From Prosopocoilus inquinatus (lineage: Eukaryota; Arthropoda; Insecta; Coleoptera; Lucanidae): 64,000 nucleotides of DNA. The DNA lies in the NCBI GenBank assembly GCA_036172665.1, contig CM069870.1, positions 57,226,212 through 57,290,211 on the forward strand, in the 5' to 3' direction. Of the stretch, positions 11,118-21,600 are shown one piece after another. A program made the translations under genes and the position numbers. Positions within the stretch are counted from its first letter, which is position 1, and each line of letters starts with the position of its first letter. The notes under the pieces were generated by a model. It did no database searches, had not been told where the DNA came from, and saw only the letters and a program-made list of their open reading frames with translations.

Positions 11118-11224
11118 ATTACAAAATATTCAATAAACCAGATGAGGCTTCTCAATGCAGTTCAAAACAACTTCAAATACGCAAGTGTTGGATTTTCTCG
11201 GCTGGAAGTTCGCACATCTTTCAC
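11118..11224 (+). promoter_or_regulatory. Candidate 5'-UTR exon and core promoter zone of receptor B
   Basis: The exon would end at TTTCAC|GTAAGT, a strong donor, after about 85 nt that are less AT-rich than their surroundings. Two ATGs lie in it. The one at 11155 opens an upstream ORF that, after splicing to 11808, stops at TGA 11819-11821 inside the receptor start. The one at 11142 would overlap the receptor reading frame out of phase. The transcription start is unknown, so either ATG may lie outside the mRNA. Confidence 0.45.
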
Positions 11225-11807
11225 GTAAGTAACAATACATTGTTTTTTTTTTAATTTGACAGTAAGGGGTAACATAAATTTATTAAATAAAATTCGAAAT
11301 ATGTGTATTTACTGCAGAAAAATTTAACAACGAAAAAATAAGAAAAAAAAAATAAGTATAGTGTTAATAATATAATATTAATATCAATTAATATTTTTGT
11401 TAATAATTTTTTTGGACATTTCTTTTAGTTTGAAACAGGTTTTCAGTTTTTTCAAATTTCTTGTAAACTTATTTTTACTGCTTATCTCCTAAAGTTGCTT
11501 AAATTAGTTTGAAGATTTTAGTTGCTTGCACATAGTCAGAGAAAGACGGAAGCATTTTGCAGCATAACCGGTAATGACAATACTGCGGAGTTAGGCAATG
11601 CGGTCTCCTGCTCTTTGTCATTAACCCACCTAGTAAATTATGTATCATGTATAGTAAGCTGTACTTTATCAAGTCGTAGTTTACATGGAAATTGCAGTAT
11701 GAGAAGATATAGCGTTATTTTTACAAAGAAATCGTAAATGAATCATAAAAACATGGAACTAAAAAAATTCACTAAATTAATAAGTAACAATTTTCTTTAT
11801 GTTTTAG
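11225..11807 (+). other. Candidate 5'-UTR intron of receptor B
   Basis: Donor GTAAGT at 11225 and acceptor TTCTTTATGTTTTAG ending at 11807 bound a 583-nt intron. It stops 3 nt before the start codon, mirroring receptor A. Confidence 0.55.
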
Positions 11808-11810
11808 ACG

Positions 11811-12695
11811 ATGGATTATGACCTCATTTCAAACTACACCAGTGCAGACTTCGAAAGCTTCTACGACTATTGGATAATATACCCCCATGAAATCGTGTAC
11901 GCAATAATCAGTTTTTTCTCATTATGCGCTCACGGTGTCATAATTTTCACAGTATTAAAAAACAAATCCCTGAGGACGCCAACATACCTGTTTCTGCTGA
12001 ACATACTCTCTCTCGACGGCCTGTACGTCATAGCATCGCCAGCCAACTTGATGTTGCCTTTACATTATATATTTACACCAGACATTTACTGTGTTACGTA
12101 CGACATTGAAACCACGTTGCAATCAGGAGTTATCCTGTTATTGATTTTGTTTTCGTTTAATTACTGCGTGAAGCGCCAGACGTATTTGTTCTTTATCATT
12201 GGAACTTGGACTTTTATGGTTTTGTTGTGCGTAATATTTATTGTTCTTTGTGCCTTCGATATTTGGTCATTCGCAGCTATGTTGTTGACATTTTTTGCTT
12301 TCGCCTTGTTAATACTAATCCATATAATATGTAGCGTATTGTCATGGAAGAAATATGATATTTGCCCGTTCAGGTTGAAAATTGTATCCGTGTATTTAGC
12401 TAGTTGGATCTTGTGCTGGATCTGTTTGCTCTTTTCTAGTTTCACCGACGGTTATAATGAGGCTTTACACATGCTGTCAGTGATTTTTGCCGCCGTCGGA
12501 TATGGCTATGGGGTCATTAATTTATTCGCATTGGCTTGCTTCGATATAAAATTCAAAACGTACCTGTTACAAGTTGTAACGTGTGCTAGGTACGATTCTG
12601 TTGACGCCGGAGATAACAATGCTTCTGACGAAGAGCAAGATCAAGATTTTACAACGCAAAATACGCATGATGAGTCAAATTTAACTATGATTTAA
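11811..12695 (+). CDS. Atypical rhodopsin-like seven-helix receptor B (294 aa)
   Basis: Clear paralogue of receptor A: both start MDYDLISN and share KNKS.RTPTYLFLLN, SPAN, YDIETTLQSG and LILFSFN. There are seven hydrophobic segments (about 27-48, 58-81, 97-118, 126-148, 154-178, 190-211 and 220-243) and an N-glycosylation site NYT at 8-10. Asp69 is the helix-2 aspartate. As in A there is no DRY (FNYCVKRQTY), the helix-6 motif is CWIC rather than CWxP, and helix 7 has INLFAL for NPxxY. The C-terminal tail is acidic (DEEQDQDF). It is likely a plasma-membrane receptor of unknown ligand. It is transcribed away from A with 4.5 kb between starts, consistent with an inverted duplication. I do not recognise a named family. 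Confidence 0.82.
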   Translation: MDYDLISNYTSADFESFYDYWIIYPHEIVYAIISFFSLCAHGVIIFTVLKNKSLRTPTYLFLLNILSLDGLYVIASPANLMLPLHYIFTPDIYCVTYDIETTLQSGVILLLILFSFNYCVKRQTYLFFIIGTWTFMVLLCVIFIVLCAFDIWSFAAMLLTFFAFALLILIHIICSVLSWKKYDICPFRLKIVSVYLASWILCWICLLFSSFTDGYNEALHMLSVIFAAVGYGYGVINLFALACFDIKFKTYLLQVVTCARYDSVDAGDNNASDEEQDQDFTTQNTHDESNLTMI

Positions 12696-13035
12696 GTTTA
12701 CATTGTAAACCTGATTTTTTGTGCAAAATTATTATAAGCCTATCATCCAGAGCGATAAAGACGAAACAGAAAGTCGTAAACAAGTAAAGGAAAATGAACT
12801 TTATTGCAAAACAGTATACATCGCCTGTTTCACAGAAACTAAAAGATCAGTAGAGATATAACAGATTTTAGATTAGCCTGAAAAATATGTGGATACGTTT
12901 TCAGTTTAAAGTTGAAATGAAATGTACGGTATTCTTGGCAGAAGTGCGGTTTCTTTACGCTTACGGCTTTTCGTGCAGTGTTTCGTTTATTATAGTGCTG
13001 GGCATGGTACGACAAATATATTTGTTTAAAAGAAA

Positions 13036-13041
13036 AATAAA
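13036..13041 (+). terminator. Candidate poly(A) signal of receptor B
   Basis: AATAAA about 340 nt after the stop codon, the clearest signal downstream of the gene. Confidence 0.45.
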
Positions 13042-14405
13042 ACATTTATTTATTAATCTGGTAATAATTAGATATAGTTGTAATAAATTATATGTACGTA
13101 TAAAGCTTAAACGATCATAAATTGCGATAATAAGGGAGTGAGTTAGAAATTACAGAATTTTCAACCTAATAATTAAACATTGTTCCAGATTAATGAGACC
13201 CGCTCGAACTTTGATACAATTGGTAGTAATTCAAATGCTTTTAATCACATCATCCAATTACAAGTTTTGTAGAGGAGTGTACAAAATTAATTACGTCGGG
13301 TTATTTGCAACTGCGAATGATGATTATTGATAAAGTTGATTTATAATGGTTTGATTTGAGGCGTGCGATGTATTATTTTACATGCTAAACTGTTAAACTG
13401 ATTTATTATGAAGTAAATAAGTGACTTGGCGGCACGGGATATAAAAATGTTTTAATAAATGGGCTTCTACAGAACACAGGCGTAAATGGTGAGATATAAT
13501 TTCTCTACCCCACAGTAAAGACTCAATAGGCGCGAGCGTTCGGAACGTGCACGCCACTGCGAGAAATCTTTTAATGTGTCTCTTTCACCTAACACTCTCG
13601 CAATTGATCTTGCGCTTTCATTCATGTATCGACACCCGGGCGAGTACTCTTGTGGCGTCACCTAATATATCGTTCACCGTGTTCTACCCTATTGGGAATC
13701 AGGTAAATGTGTTCTCACACGAGCAGCGCGTCGGGTCATATTTTTACATATAATTTTTTGACATAAAATGCTGCCTAGTGAGAATTGCTTCATTTAAAAC
13801 CATGGCACCTTGTAGGGGCAGTAAAATGACGCAATGTGACGCGACGCGACGCTCTGTCGTGTGAAAATTGAGCCTTATTCAAAAGAAAATAATTATCATA
13901 ATTATATAAGGTTAAGTATTGAAGAAAGCGAATTGGAATTCCTACTTATAATTAAAGCAAGGCACTTTTTAGGATATCTGGTGAAAACCAGTACAAAGAT
14001 AAACAAAACAGCGGTGCAGGTTTTAATGTCTCCGCTGTACGGTTTATATGAGCGAAGCACTCTCCATGCACGCGCTCATCGCCTTAGAATGAAGTGTTTA
14101 TTGTAAAAAAACTACGTGCATAACAGAATTGCCTTTAGACTTTTTTCCAACAGCGCAAAATATTTTCCTATAACAAAAAAAAAGCCGGCAGAATTTTGGG
14201 AAAAGAAAATTACAGAAGCAGTTGCAGAAGGTTGGGAATACTATTTACCTTACCAAGTTTGTTCATACGTTTTCGACAATCACACAAAATATTAAACAAG
14301 AAAAAGAGAAGATCTGGAAATTCCGCATCACAGAATAAATAGAACGCAACAAGGAGAAGGATAAAATTTTTCAACAAAATTTCCAATAACAATAAGATAA
14401 CTATA
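13042..14405. other. Unassigned DNA, partly GC-richer
   Basis: No recognisable gene. 13460-13740 is richer in CG dinucleotides than its neighbours and has a 64-codon minus-strand frame with no recognised motif. A short (GACGC) repeat run lies near 13837. The open frame at 13861-14106 shows no family features. Confidence 0.3.
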
Positions 14406-14409
14406 TTAG

Positions 14410-16150
14410 ATTGGAGGTTATGGAGAAAGCACCACTTCACAAAAGTCAGCATGCATACAGGGCGGACAGATCAATAGAGACTGCCTTGCATGAGCTATCA
14501 GGAATCTTTCAGAAAACTCTGGACCAAAAAGAAATAGCTTTCTGTGCCTTTCTAGACATTTCAGTTACGTTTGCTAATACGTAGCAAGATGGGATCAAAC
14601 GAGCACTGGAAATAAGGGGGGAGAGCAAAACAGTAACTCGATGGATCAGCGAAGTGGTCTCCACAAGCTCAGCTGAGATGACAGCGAACAGTGGAACGTG
14701 GCAGCAGATGAGCTGCCTAATTGGTTGACGGCTTTCGGCGTACACAAAAAGCTTCTGTGAAGAAAACACATCGAATTAACAATGAATAAGGCAACAAGAG
14801 CCTTAATGTTGTGCCCGAATCTAGCAGGTAAAATGTGGGGTTGTAACCCAAAAACGCTACGATGGCTGTACATCAGCATAGTAAGACCTATAGTAACGGA
14901 CGAGGCGTTAGCCTGGTTCCAAAAGATCACACAAGTCACAACCAGGAATATCCTTGATAACTGGATAACTGCAACGGTTAGCATGCGTATGGATCACCGG
15001 AGCTATGAGAACAAGCCCAACTGTGACCCTAGAGGTCGTTTTAGACCTCACACCTCTACACATAGTGGTGGAAGGAGTGGCTCGTGCGGCAATGCACATA
15101 TTGACCACGGTGGGGACTGGAGGGGGCGAGAATCCTTACCAGAGAGCTTGGCCATCTCTAGCGGGACTCTCCACTTCCAAGTCTACCGAACTATGAAATA
15201 GTTAGTAAATACAGCTTCGACAAAAAAATTTACGAGGCTTAGTAATAAGGGAGATTGGGAGAGAGAATCATCCACCTACTCCCTAAAGAAAATACCATTA
15301 AATGGTATGTGGATGGTTCCAAAACTGATAAAGGAGTGCAGAGGTATTCAGGCCAGGAAACAAATACTCAGAGGCAATGGAAATATACCCTGGTGTCTTC
15401 TAAGCGGAGGTCAATGCAATTGGAAGATGTACTCAATTGAACCTGGACGGGAACTATCGAAAGCAATGCATTGCAATTTTCTTCGATTAGTAAAGCAGCC
15501 ATAATGGCCAGAGCTCTAACATCGTCAGCTCGAAATTAGTCTGGGAATGCCTTAACAAAGACTAAATAGCCTAGGACTAATAACCAGGGTACACTGGAAT
15601 CAGTGGCAACGAGGAAACTAACCGATTAGCAAGGAGGGCCGCCACAACATCGTTCGTGGGACCGGGGCCATTCTATGGTGTAGGAATGAGCACCTATAAA
15701 AAAAGAACTCAAAGACAAAGAGGTTATGCTCAGAGCATCCCTCTGGGAGAATCTTCTTGGTTTGAGACTTTCCAACATACTTCTTGAAAACTACAGTATG
15801 CAAAAAGCGAAAACCGTGCTAAAACTAAGTAGAAACGGACTGCGCACCCTTACAAGTTTCCTTATAGGGCATTGTCACCTCGGGGAACACATAACAAGGA
15901 TAGGTCTGAACTAGAATAGCGACTTCAGGTTTTGTGGGATGAAGGATGAAAGTCCGGAACACCTGACATTTAACTGCACTGCTATCACGGAAACCTGGGC
16001 AAGTTATCTTGGAAAAGACATTTCGTAGATGAAAAAGACATATCTCTCTGAAACCATCACAGCTACTGCAATTTATTAAAGCTCTAGACTAGATGGGGAG
16101 CTACAAGAGCGGGCCGACCTCAGGAGCTTATAGCTCATTTAGGTTATTTT
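14410..16150 (+). pseudogene. LINE relic with RT, RNase H and zinc-knuckle parts (I/LOA/R1-like group)
   Basis: Fragments in order: HAYRADRSIETALHELS and FCAFLDIS near 14445-14570 (start of the RT palm), a deletion removing the YxDD region, then KATRALMLCPNLAGK and ISIVRPIVTDEALAWFQK at 14790-14935. LACVWITGAMRTSPT and LDLTPLHIVVE follow. After them come an RNase H start WYVDGSKTDKGV (15310), an ISGNEETNRLARRAA block (15600-15640) and a C-terminal zinc-knuckle FCGMKDESPEHLTFNC near 15935-15975. The presence of RNase H points to the I/LOA/R1-like LINEs rather than CR1. There are many frameshifts and stops, so it is dead. Confidence 0.75.
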
Positions 16151-16159
16151 TATTCGTTA

Positions 16160-19100
16160 ATACAACGAATGCTTTTACATTACTTATGTATACTTCAGTG
16201 AATTTCAGTAGTATAATTTTAAGGAGTGAACGTAAATACTTTTCTTCTGAAAAGCAAATCATTTTCAGTAAAGCATAACTGTTCACGTATACAGTGAGAA
16301 TCTTGTAACGCTGCACATAGAAGAAAATTACGTGATCAGATAATACATTTCTGAATCATATAAGATTGCACATAGGTGTTTTAACATTACGTTGCTATAG
16401 TTACTACTTAATTCTTAATGCTGAATCATTTACAAATTGCACATAGGAAGTATTAAGGAAGGGAATAATTGATCTATCTGGAAAGTTGGTGGCAATTAAG
16501 GCAAAGACCTCTGTCAATGAAGCTCCATTTGAGAATAATGTGTACCTACATTTCAACCTTTTTGGGCGGTTGTATACATTTTACAATAAATCAAAAGAAC
16601 AACTTAATTCCATCTGACAATTCAAAATCAGTAGTATCAGTACTAACAACGCACGGTAACCATGGTGAATAAAATAAATTTTGAAATAATGTAATAATGC
16701 TTCCATAGATAATAATTAGTATGTGCAGTCTGATAAGATTCTCAGTGTATAAATTTGAAAGTATAGGCAACCCAACTTACATTGTAACATTTTAGTTTAC
16801 ACCAATGACTTGGAATAACTTGCGTATTCATATCGCAGGTCTAACTATGCATAATACTTACGCGTGTGTGATGATGACTGATGATAAATCAGACTTGCTT
16901 ATTATTTACATTCTTTTAGTTTGTTTTTTCTCACTTTCAAAGAACCTAGATTTTCAAATACATTGTTCATTTCCACTTTTTATTAGTGCACATAATGAAA
17001 TCACAAAACGGAATTTTGATTATTCCTTCTAATTATACCTAACGATCAAATAGGTAAATAAATCTAACGCTAACCGAATGCGAAATTAACGTCAAACATC
17101 CATCAATGTTGAAGTATTATTACCCTGCTATTCATCAACGGGTAACCAAATTAACTATTTCACCACACCACATATTTGTACACATTAGTTCCTGAGGCAG
17201 GCAAAGTTCGCCTAATTACGTCTGCTATAAACATGGAAATTTTAAATTCCCGAGCGAGGTATTAACAGAACCTATTTTTATTTAATTGTTGAATCCCTGT
17301 AGTACAAATTATTTCAAACATAACTTCCACTTTTGGCAACAACATGTTAATCTCATTCCATCTCTCGGTCGGTGTTTAATAACAAGCAGGATAAACACGA
17401 TTTAAATATCAAATATTTTCTTTGGATTAGCACAAAAACTCTATAACATGGAAACGTAGTGAATTAAAATGTTTCTTGACATTCCTAATTACCATTTTAG
17501 TGCTAACTAAACGCATATACTTTCGGTTTCTTTTTTGCATTTGATGTTTAATGCAGATTTTTTGGGCAGTAATAAAACTTTACATTTAGAATTTTTCCAA
17601 TAAGTATATTGCTTTTGTTATTTAAAGTAACTCATTTTGTAAAAGACCATAAATTAAAAGCGCATTTCTTGTGCAGCAGCAAAATTTGCGTTTCTGTACC
17701 ATTTTGAAACAGAACAGAATTTAATTAACGCCCTCGGCGTTAAAATAAGTGAGTAAAAACTCTCATCTGATTTGCAAAATTACAATCGGCTGCCAGTTTT
17801 ATGAATATTAAAGATCTCCTAGTTTTACTGGAATACTTAATACGTATGACTCAACTATTTCAGTGAATTTATGCTAATTAAATGCATTAGTAATTCACGT
17901 AATTATCTCTTTAAACTTCTTACAGATATTATAATAATAACATATAATGTACAGGATTAGGTTTGAACTTTGGACTACTTGTCTCCTTTTTAATTCTGAA
18001 TAATACGCAGAATACAAGTAGAATTGAGGAAATGAAACTCAAATCAATAACTTTCATTTAGAAATGATCATTTTATCTCATCCTCTTCTTAAATAATGAA
18101 GCCAGTAGGAAAGTTATCCTGGTTTAACTTAATGGTAAGCATTTTATTGCATTCAATTTTAATTGACTGAAATGTTCTTTCTGCTTTTAAACCGCATAAA
18201 AACCTAGAGGATTTTGTTTTATTTTCGTTAATCTTCGAAAGTACATGAGCCAATTAATATCGAAGCTATTCAATTCAGAAAACTCCTCCTTATAAAATAG
18301 TAAACCGTTGGATTTAATTACGTTTCAGACTCACAGTCAGTGTTAACCCTCGAGCTATTCTGCACTTCTTTTCATGTCAATTAAGTTTCGAACAACGTAT
18401 TAAAAAGACCTGTTTTTTTCAGACTAAACTAAAATGTTTTGTCTTTTACTGTTCGTGGAAATGTATATGTATAATCTTTAAGAATAGATTCTTAAGAATG
18501 GATTATTATTCTTAAAATGAAAAATCATTAAAAGTTTAACGAAGGATAATTGTCAAAATACAAATATATTGCTATTATAAATAAAATTTGAAGACGTTTC
18601 GAAGGAATTAATTAATATATACAATTAATATTTAGAAATAAGTTATAAATATTCATTATGTAAAGCGAAATAAAAAAAAATACTACAGCATGATTGGTTG
18701 TTAATTACCATTAGTCTCACATATAATAATCGTGTCATTATTTTAAAGTACGGAGAACGAAGGTCTCATGTCCGTTTTGAATTAAAAATATTTAGAAATA
18801 TTTTGTTATGAATATTGTATTCACATTTATTTTCTTTTCGCTGTTTGCTGGTCCCACTTTCACAATTCCTTCACTTCGCATTTATTGACTTGCTTTCGGG
18901 CAAACGGTTAGATCATTTTGAAGAATTCTACTATTAAAGTTTTTAAAACATAAGAAACTATTTGTATTTATCTCCTTACTTGTTTCCATTTTCATCGCGC
19001 TTTTGAAACAGTGGGGATTGTTTAAATAAATAATCCCTAACATTATCGACTTATGCAGTTTAAAAAATGAAAGAGATACTCTAACTAAAGAAATGTTCTT

Positions 19101-19340
19101 GGATAGCATTGTTCCTAATCAAGGATATAGAGAGAGATTAAAGAGGAACAGTTAATAATAATAAAATAATAAATAATAAATAAATAAAATTAAAAAAATC
19201 GGTTACTTTAATAATGAAAAGATTTCATTAAATATAACTCTTTAAATGTATTGCTATCTTCATATTTTCATGAAAAATGAAATGTATTATGTTTTAAGTT
19301 TCTATGAAAAAAGAATACCTTCCTGTAGAACATCACTGCA
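16160..19340. other. Three kilobases without a supported gene
   Basis: AT-rich. I see no domain, splice-bounded exon or TIR element. An (AAT)n-like run lies at 19150-19190. It may be intergenic or a large intron. Confidence 0.35.
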
Positions 19341-19344
19341 GGAA

Positions 19345-19470
19345 TTAACTTTGTAATTCTACAGTTTCTTCATCAAACTGTGATGTTTGCCCTAAAAGAG
19401 AAATGCCGGGTATGACCTCTTCTGTCATAAGCTTCTCATATGCTTTGCACAAATCATCGCAATTTTTGTT
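19345..19470 (-). pseudogene. Coding-like fragment of unknown family
   Basis: The minus strand reads CDDLCKAYEKLMTEEVIPGI, then LLGQTSQFDEETVELQS and a TAA at 19345-19347. The composition is protein-like (charged and polar, well mixed). No start or splice acceptor is evident and the upstream frame is broken. It may be the C-terminus of a transposase, but I cannot place it. Confidence 0.3.
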
Positions 19471-19737
19471 GAGGTATCATTTTTCATTCCTCAATAAGTG
19501 CTTCTGTTAGGTGCTACGTAGTTATAGGATAACTTGGACGCTTGGGAAAATTGCTCAAGTCCCTTAAGCGCTCGCTGAGATTAGGTTTGGCACCCAAAGT
19601 AGTTCATTCTGGAGTTCTTGCAGAATATTCTTTGTTTTGTCCTAAATTAACACGTTCTTGTATGACGAGTGTTCAAATATGAGTGAGAATGAACTTAGAA
19701 CGTCTTTATTATCAATGAACTAAAAACATGTTACATA

Positions 19738-20240
19738 CTATTTTTCAACTCAGTCCTTCTCTACTTCAATACGCCTGCACCAACGTTCTGAAAACTTATG
19801 TATAGCATTTTCGAAGGTGGTTTCTAGTTGCGTGCATATCCAGTTTTGCACAGCTGTAATGAGTTCACCATTATTTCTAAATTTCTGACCGCTTAAAAAT
19901 TCTTTCAATGATGAAAATAAATGAATGAAGCAGAACTGAGACAGAACCTCTAACTTCAATTTTCTCAGTGCTGCCAACGTTAATGCGCCTGAATAGGGGT
20001 GCACGTTGTTCTGAAAGAAACAAACGGAATCTCAACGTTGTGAACAATTGCCTCGACACTTCTCATACTTATACCAATTCCTTCTAACAACTATCTCATG
20101 GTTCACCGACGATCAACTCAAATAAGCTGATCAATCGTCTCATAGAGGGTATCTTTTTTACGCGGTTTGGACCTTCTCGAAACTTTTTCTTGCAATCAAA
20201 CAACTTTTCCTGGGACATAGATTTATCCTTAAATTTCACT
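19738..20240 (-). pseudogene. Mariner transposase relic
   Basis: On the minus strand a helix-turn-helix piece, TMR*LLEGIGISMRSVEAIV, is followed after a deletion by LRKLKLEVLSQ and HLFSSLKEFLSGQKFRNN. FSERWCRRIEVEKD precedes a stop. The LF..LKEFL..Q.F and AVQNW blocks are typical mariner C-terminal features. The central catalytic part is deleted and the frame is broken. Confidence 0.6.
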
Positions 20241-20389
20241 TGAAGTCTTGTAAAGATTTCAGACGGTAAAATACTTTAATTCGCTAAGAAACTAAGGATT
20301 ATGCATTGCGCAAAAACGGTACTTCTTTCACTAACATACTAATTATTATTGGCAGTCGTAAAGAAAAAGAATTTCATTGTTACTAATGA

Positions 20390-20890
20390 CAACTTGGAAT
20401 GTACCAGACCAAGACACAGAGCGCTTGTTTCCATCCATTGTCTTCTATTCTCAAGGCAAGTAGATTCTCACTTATATTTGAACCCTCCTCGTAAAACTAT
20501 GTTCAATTGTTTGGATGCATTCACTTTCCTAGAGATGACAACCAGATGAGATCTTTCTTCCACCCTAAACTATTACTGAATCACCGCAATGCAATTTCTT
20601 GCATAGTGGAGGAGGAATACCACATACGTCTCCAACCATTACAGCAGCAAAGATAGAATCTGATTTCATCATGAAGAGCACTGATCTTCAGTGTCAAAGC
20701 TGCCAAACAATGTGTTGGCCAGCAACATCTAGTCGAGATCTTTTGTGTGCCTCTGCTTAATCGAGGTTTTCAAATAGATTTCCGTAATCTGGTTGTAACC
20801 GTCTGATCTGAAATGTAAACCCCGTGAGTCCTCCGAAGCACAATATGATGGTTTTTGGCTCTGCACGAGCAATTGCATTACGCAGGAAAG
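20390..20890 (-). pseudogene. Tc1-like transposase relic
   Basis: Reading the minus strand, IRRLQPDYGNLFENLD resembles the Tc1 region before the catalytic core. VLFMMKSDSIFAAVMVGD aligns with the Tc1 VLFSDESRFCL...DGR pattern, and GDSVIVWGGRKISSG with the SVMVWGGI block. The catalytic Asp region is degraded and stops are frequent. Family assignment is by motif order only. Confidence 0.45.
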
Positions 20891-21310
20891 GATCAAGTGG
20901 GGTAGTTTTAATCTGCAATAGTTTTAGTTTCCGTTCAGTACCGTACGTCTTTTTAAAAATCTTTAATTCTAGTCTCCCTACTGACCATTCTGTTAATAAT
21001 TAATTTCAGAAGTTATGACTATGAATTTATTCCTTCTTGTTCCTTGATATTGAATCCCGGGATTCACGTCGATCTTTTCTTTTCTCGACCACTGATTGAT
21101 CTACTTTAACTTACATGTTATCATCCGTACACGTTCGTCTCAAAACCCGTCATTACAGTAACTATTTTATTGCATATCTATTTTTCTTTAAGGCCTGTTT
21201 CAGCAAACAATGATCCAACGACAACCGCTCGTGTTATTTCATCCGTTAGCATAACAAGCAAAGTAGGGATTTAGTTTCCCTGACCTACACGTTTACTTAT
21301 GATAATTTCT

Positions 21311-21463
21311 TAGAAAAATTTTGTGCAAATCGTTTTTGATTGCAGTGAAAACGTCGAGCAGCCTCTGTACAGCTGTTTCAGCCCTGCTTGGGGCTTCTTC
21401 AGCAGAGACGTAGCTCGACATTCCCACTGCAATCAAAAACGATTTGCACAAAATTTTTCTAAA
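21311..21463. repeat. 37-bp inverted repeat enclosing a hammerhead-like core
   Basis: TAGAAAAATTTTGTGCAAAT... (21311-21347) recurs as its exact reverse complement at 21427-21463. The 79-nt interior holds the hammerhead-like fold on the minus strand. The arm plus the 137 bp to its right recur at 42.5 kb in reverse orientation. Confidence 0.85.
21354..21418 (-). ncRNA. Hammerhead ribozyme-like RNA, type I with minimal stem III
   Basis: Minus-strand fold. The core CUGANGA is CTGAAGA (21402-21396). Stem II is a perfect 5 bp AGCCC/GGGCT with a 6-nt loop. GAAA is at 21379-21376. Stem III is ACAG/CTGT (or 3 bp with a 2-nt loop). The cleavage-type UA lies at 21369-21368, so cutting would fall between 21368 and 21367. 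Stem I is GTCTCTG/CAGAGGC (7 pairs, one G-U), then an internal loop, then TCGAG/CTCGA. Every invariant core base is present. Minimal hammerheads with tiny stem III are known in Penelope-like elements and usually act as dimers. Linkage to such an element here is inference. Confidence 0.65.
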
Positions 21464-21600
21464 AACTTTCATTATGCTTTGACAGCAAGCATAGCCGCCT
21501 TGCGTGGGGGACTTATTAGGAGCAAATCCCGCTTCAATTTGTCTATCCTACTGCAATGTCAGGTCAAAAAGCGATAGTAAGATGTCGCTATTTTATCTGT
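21425..21600. repeat. Dispersed repeat shared with 42541-42712
   Basis: The block from the ATTGCAGTG-type arm through to GTAAGATGTCGCTATTTTA is nearly identical, in reverse orientation, to 42541-42712. It is the flank of the hammerhead-like element. Its reading frames are open for about 50 codons but match nothing I know. Confidence 0.75.

Noticed and set aside
13861..14106. 81-codon ORF
   Set aside because: No motif, odd composition, and no splice or promoter support.
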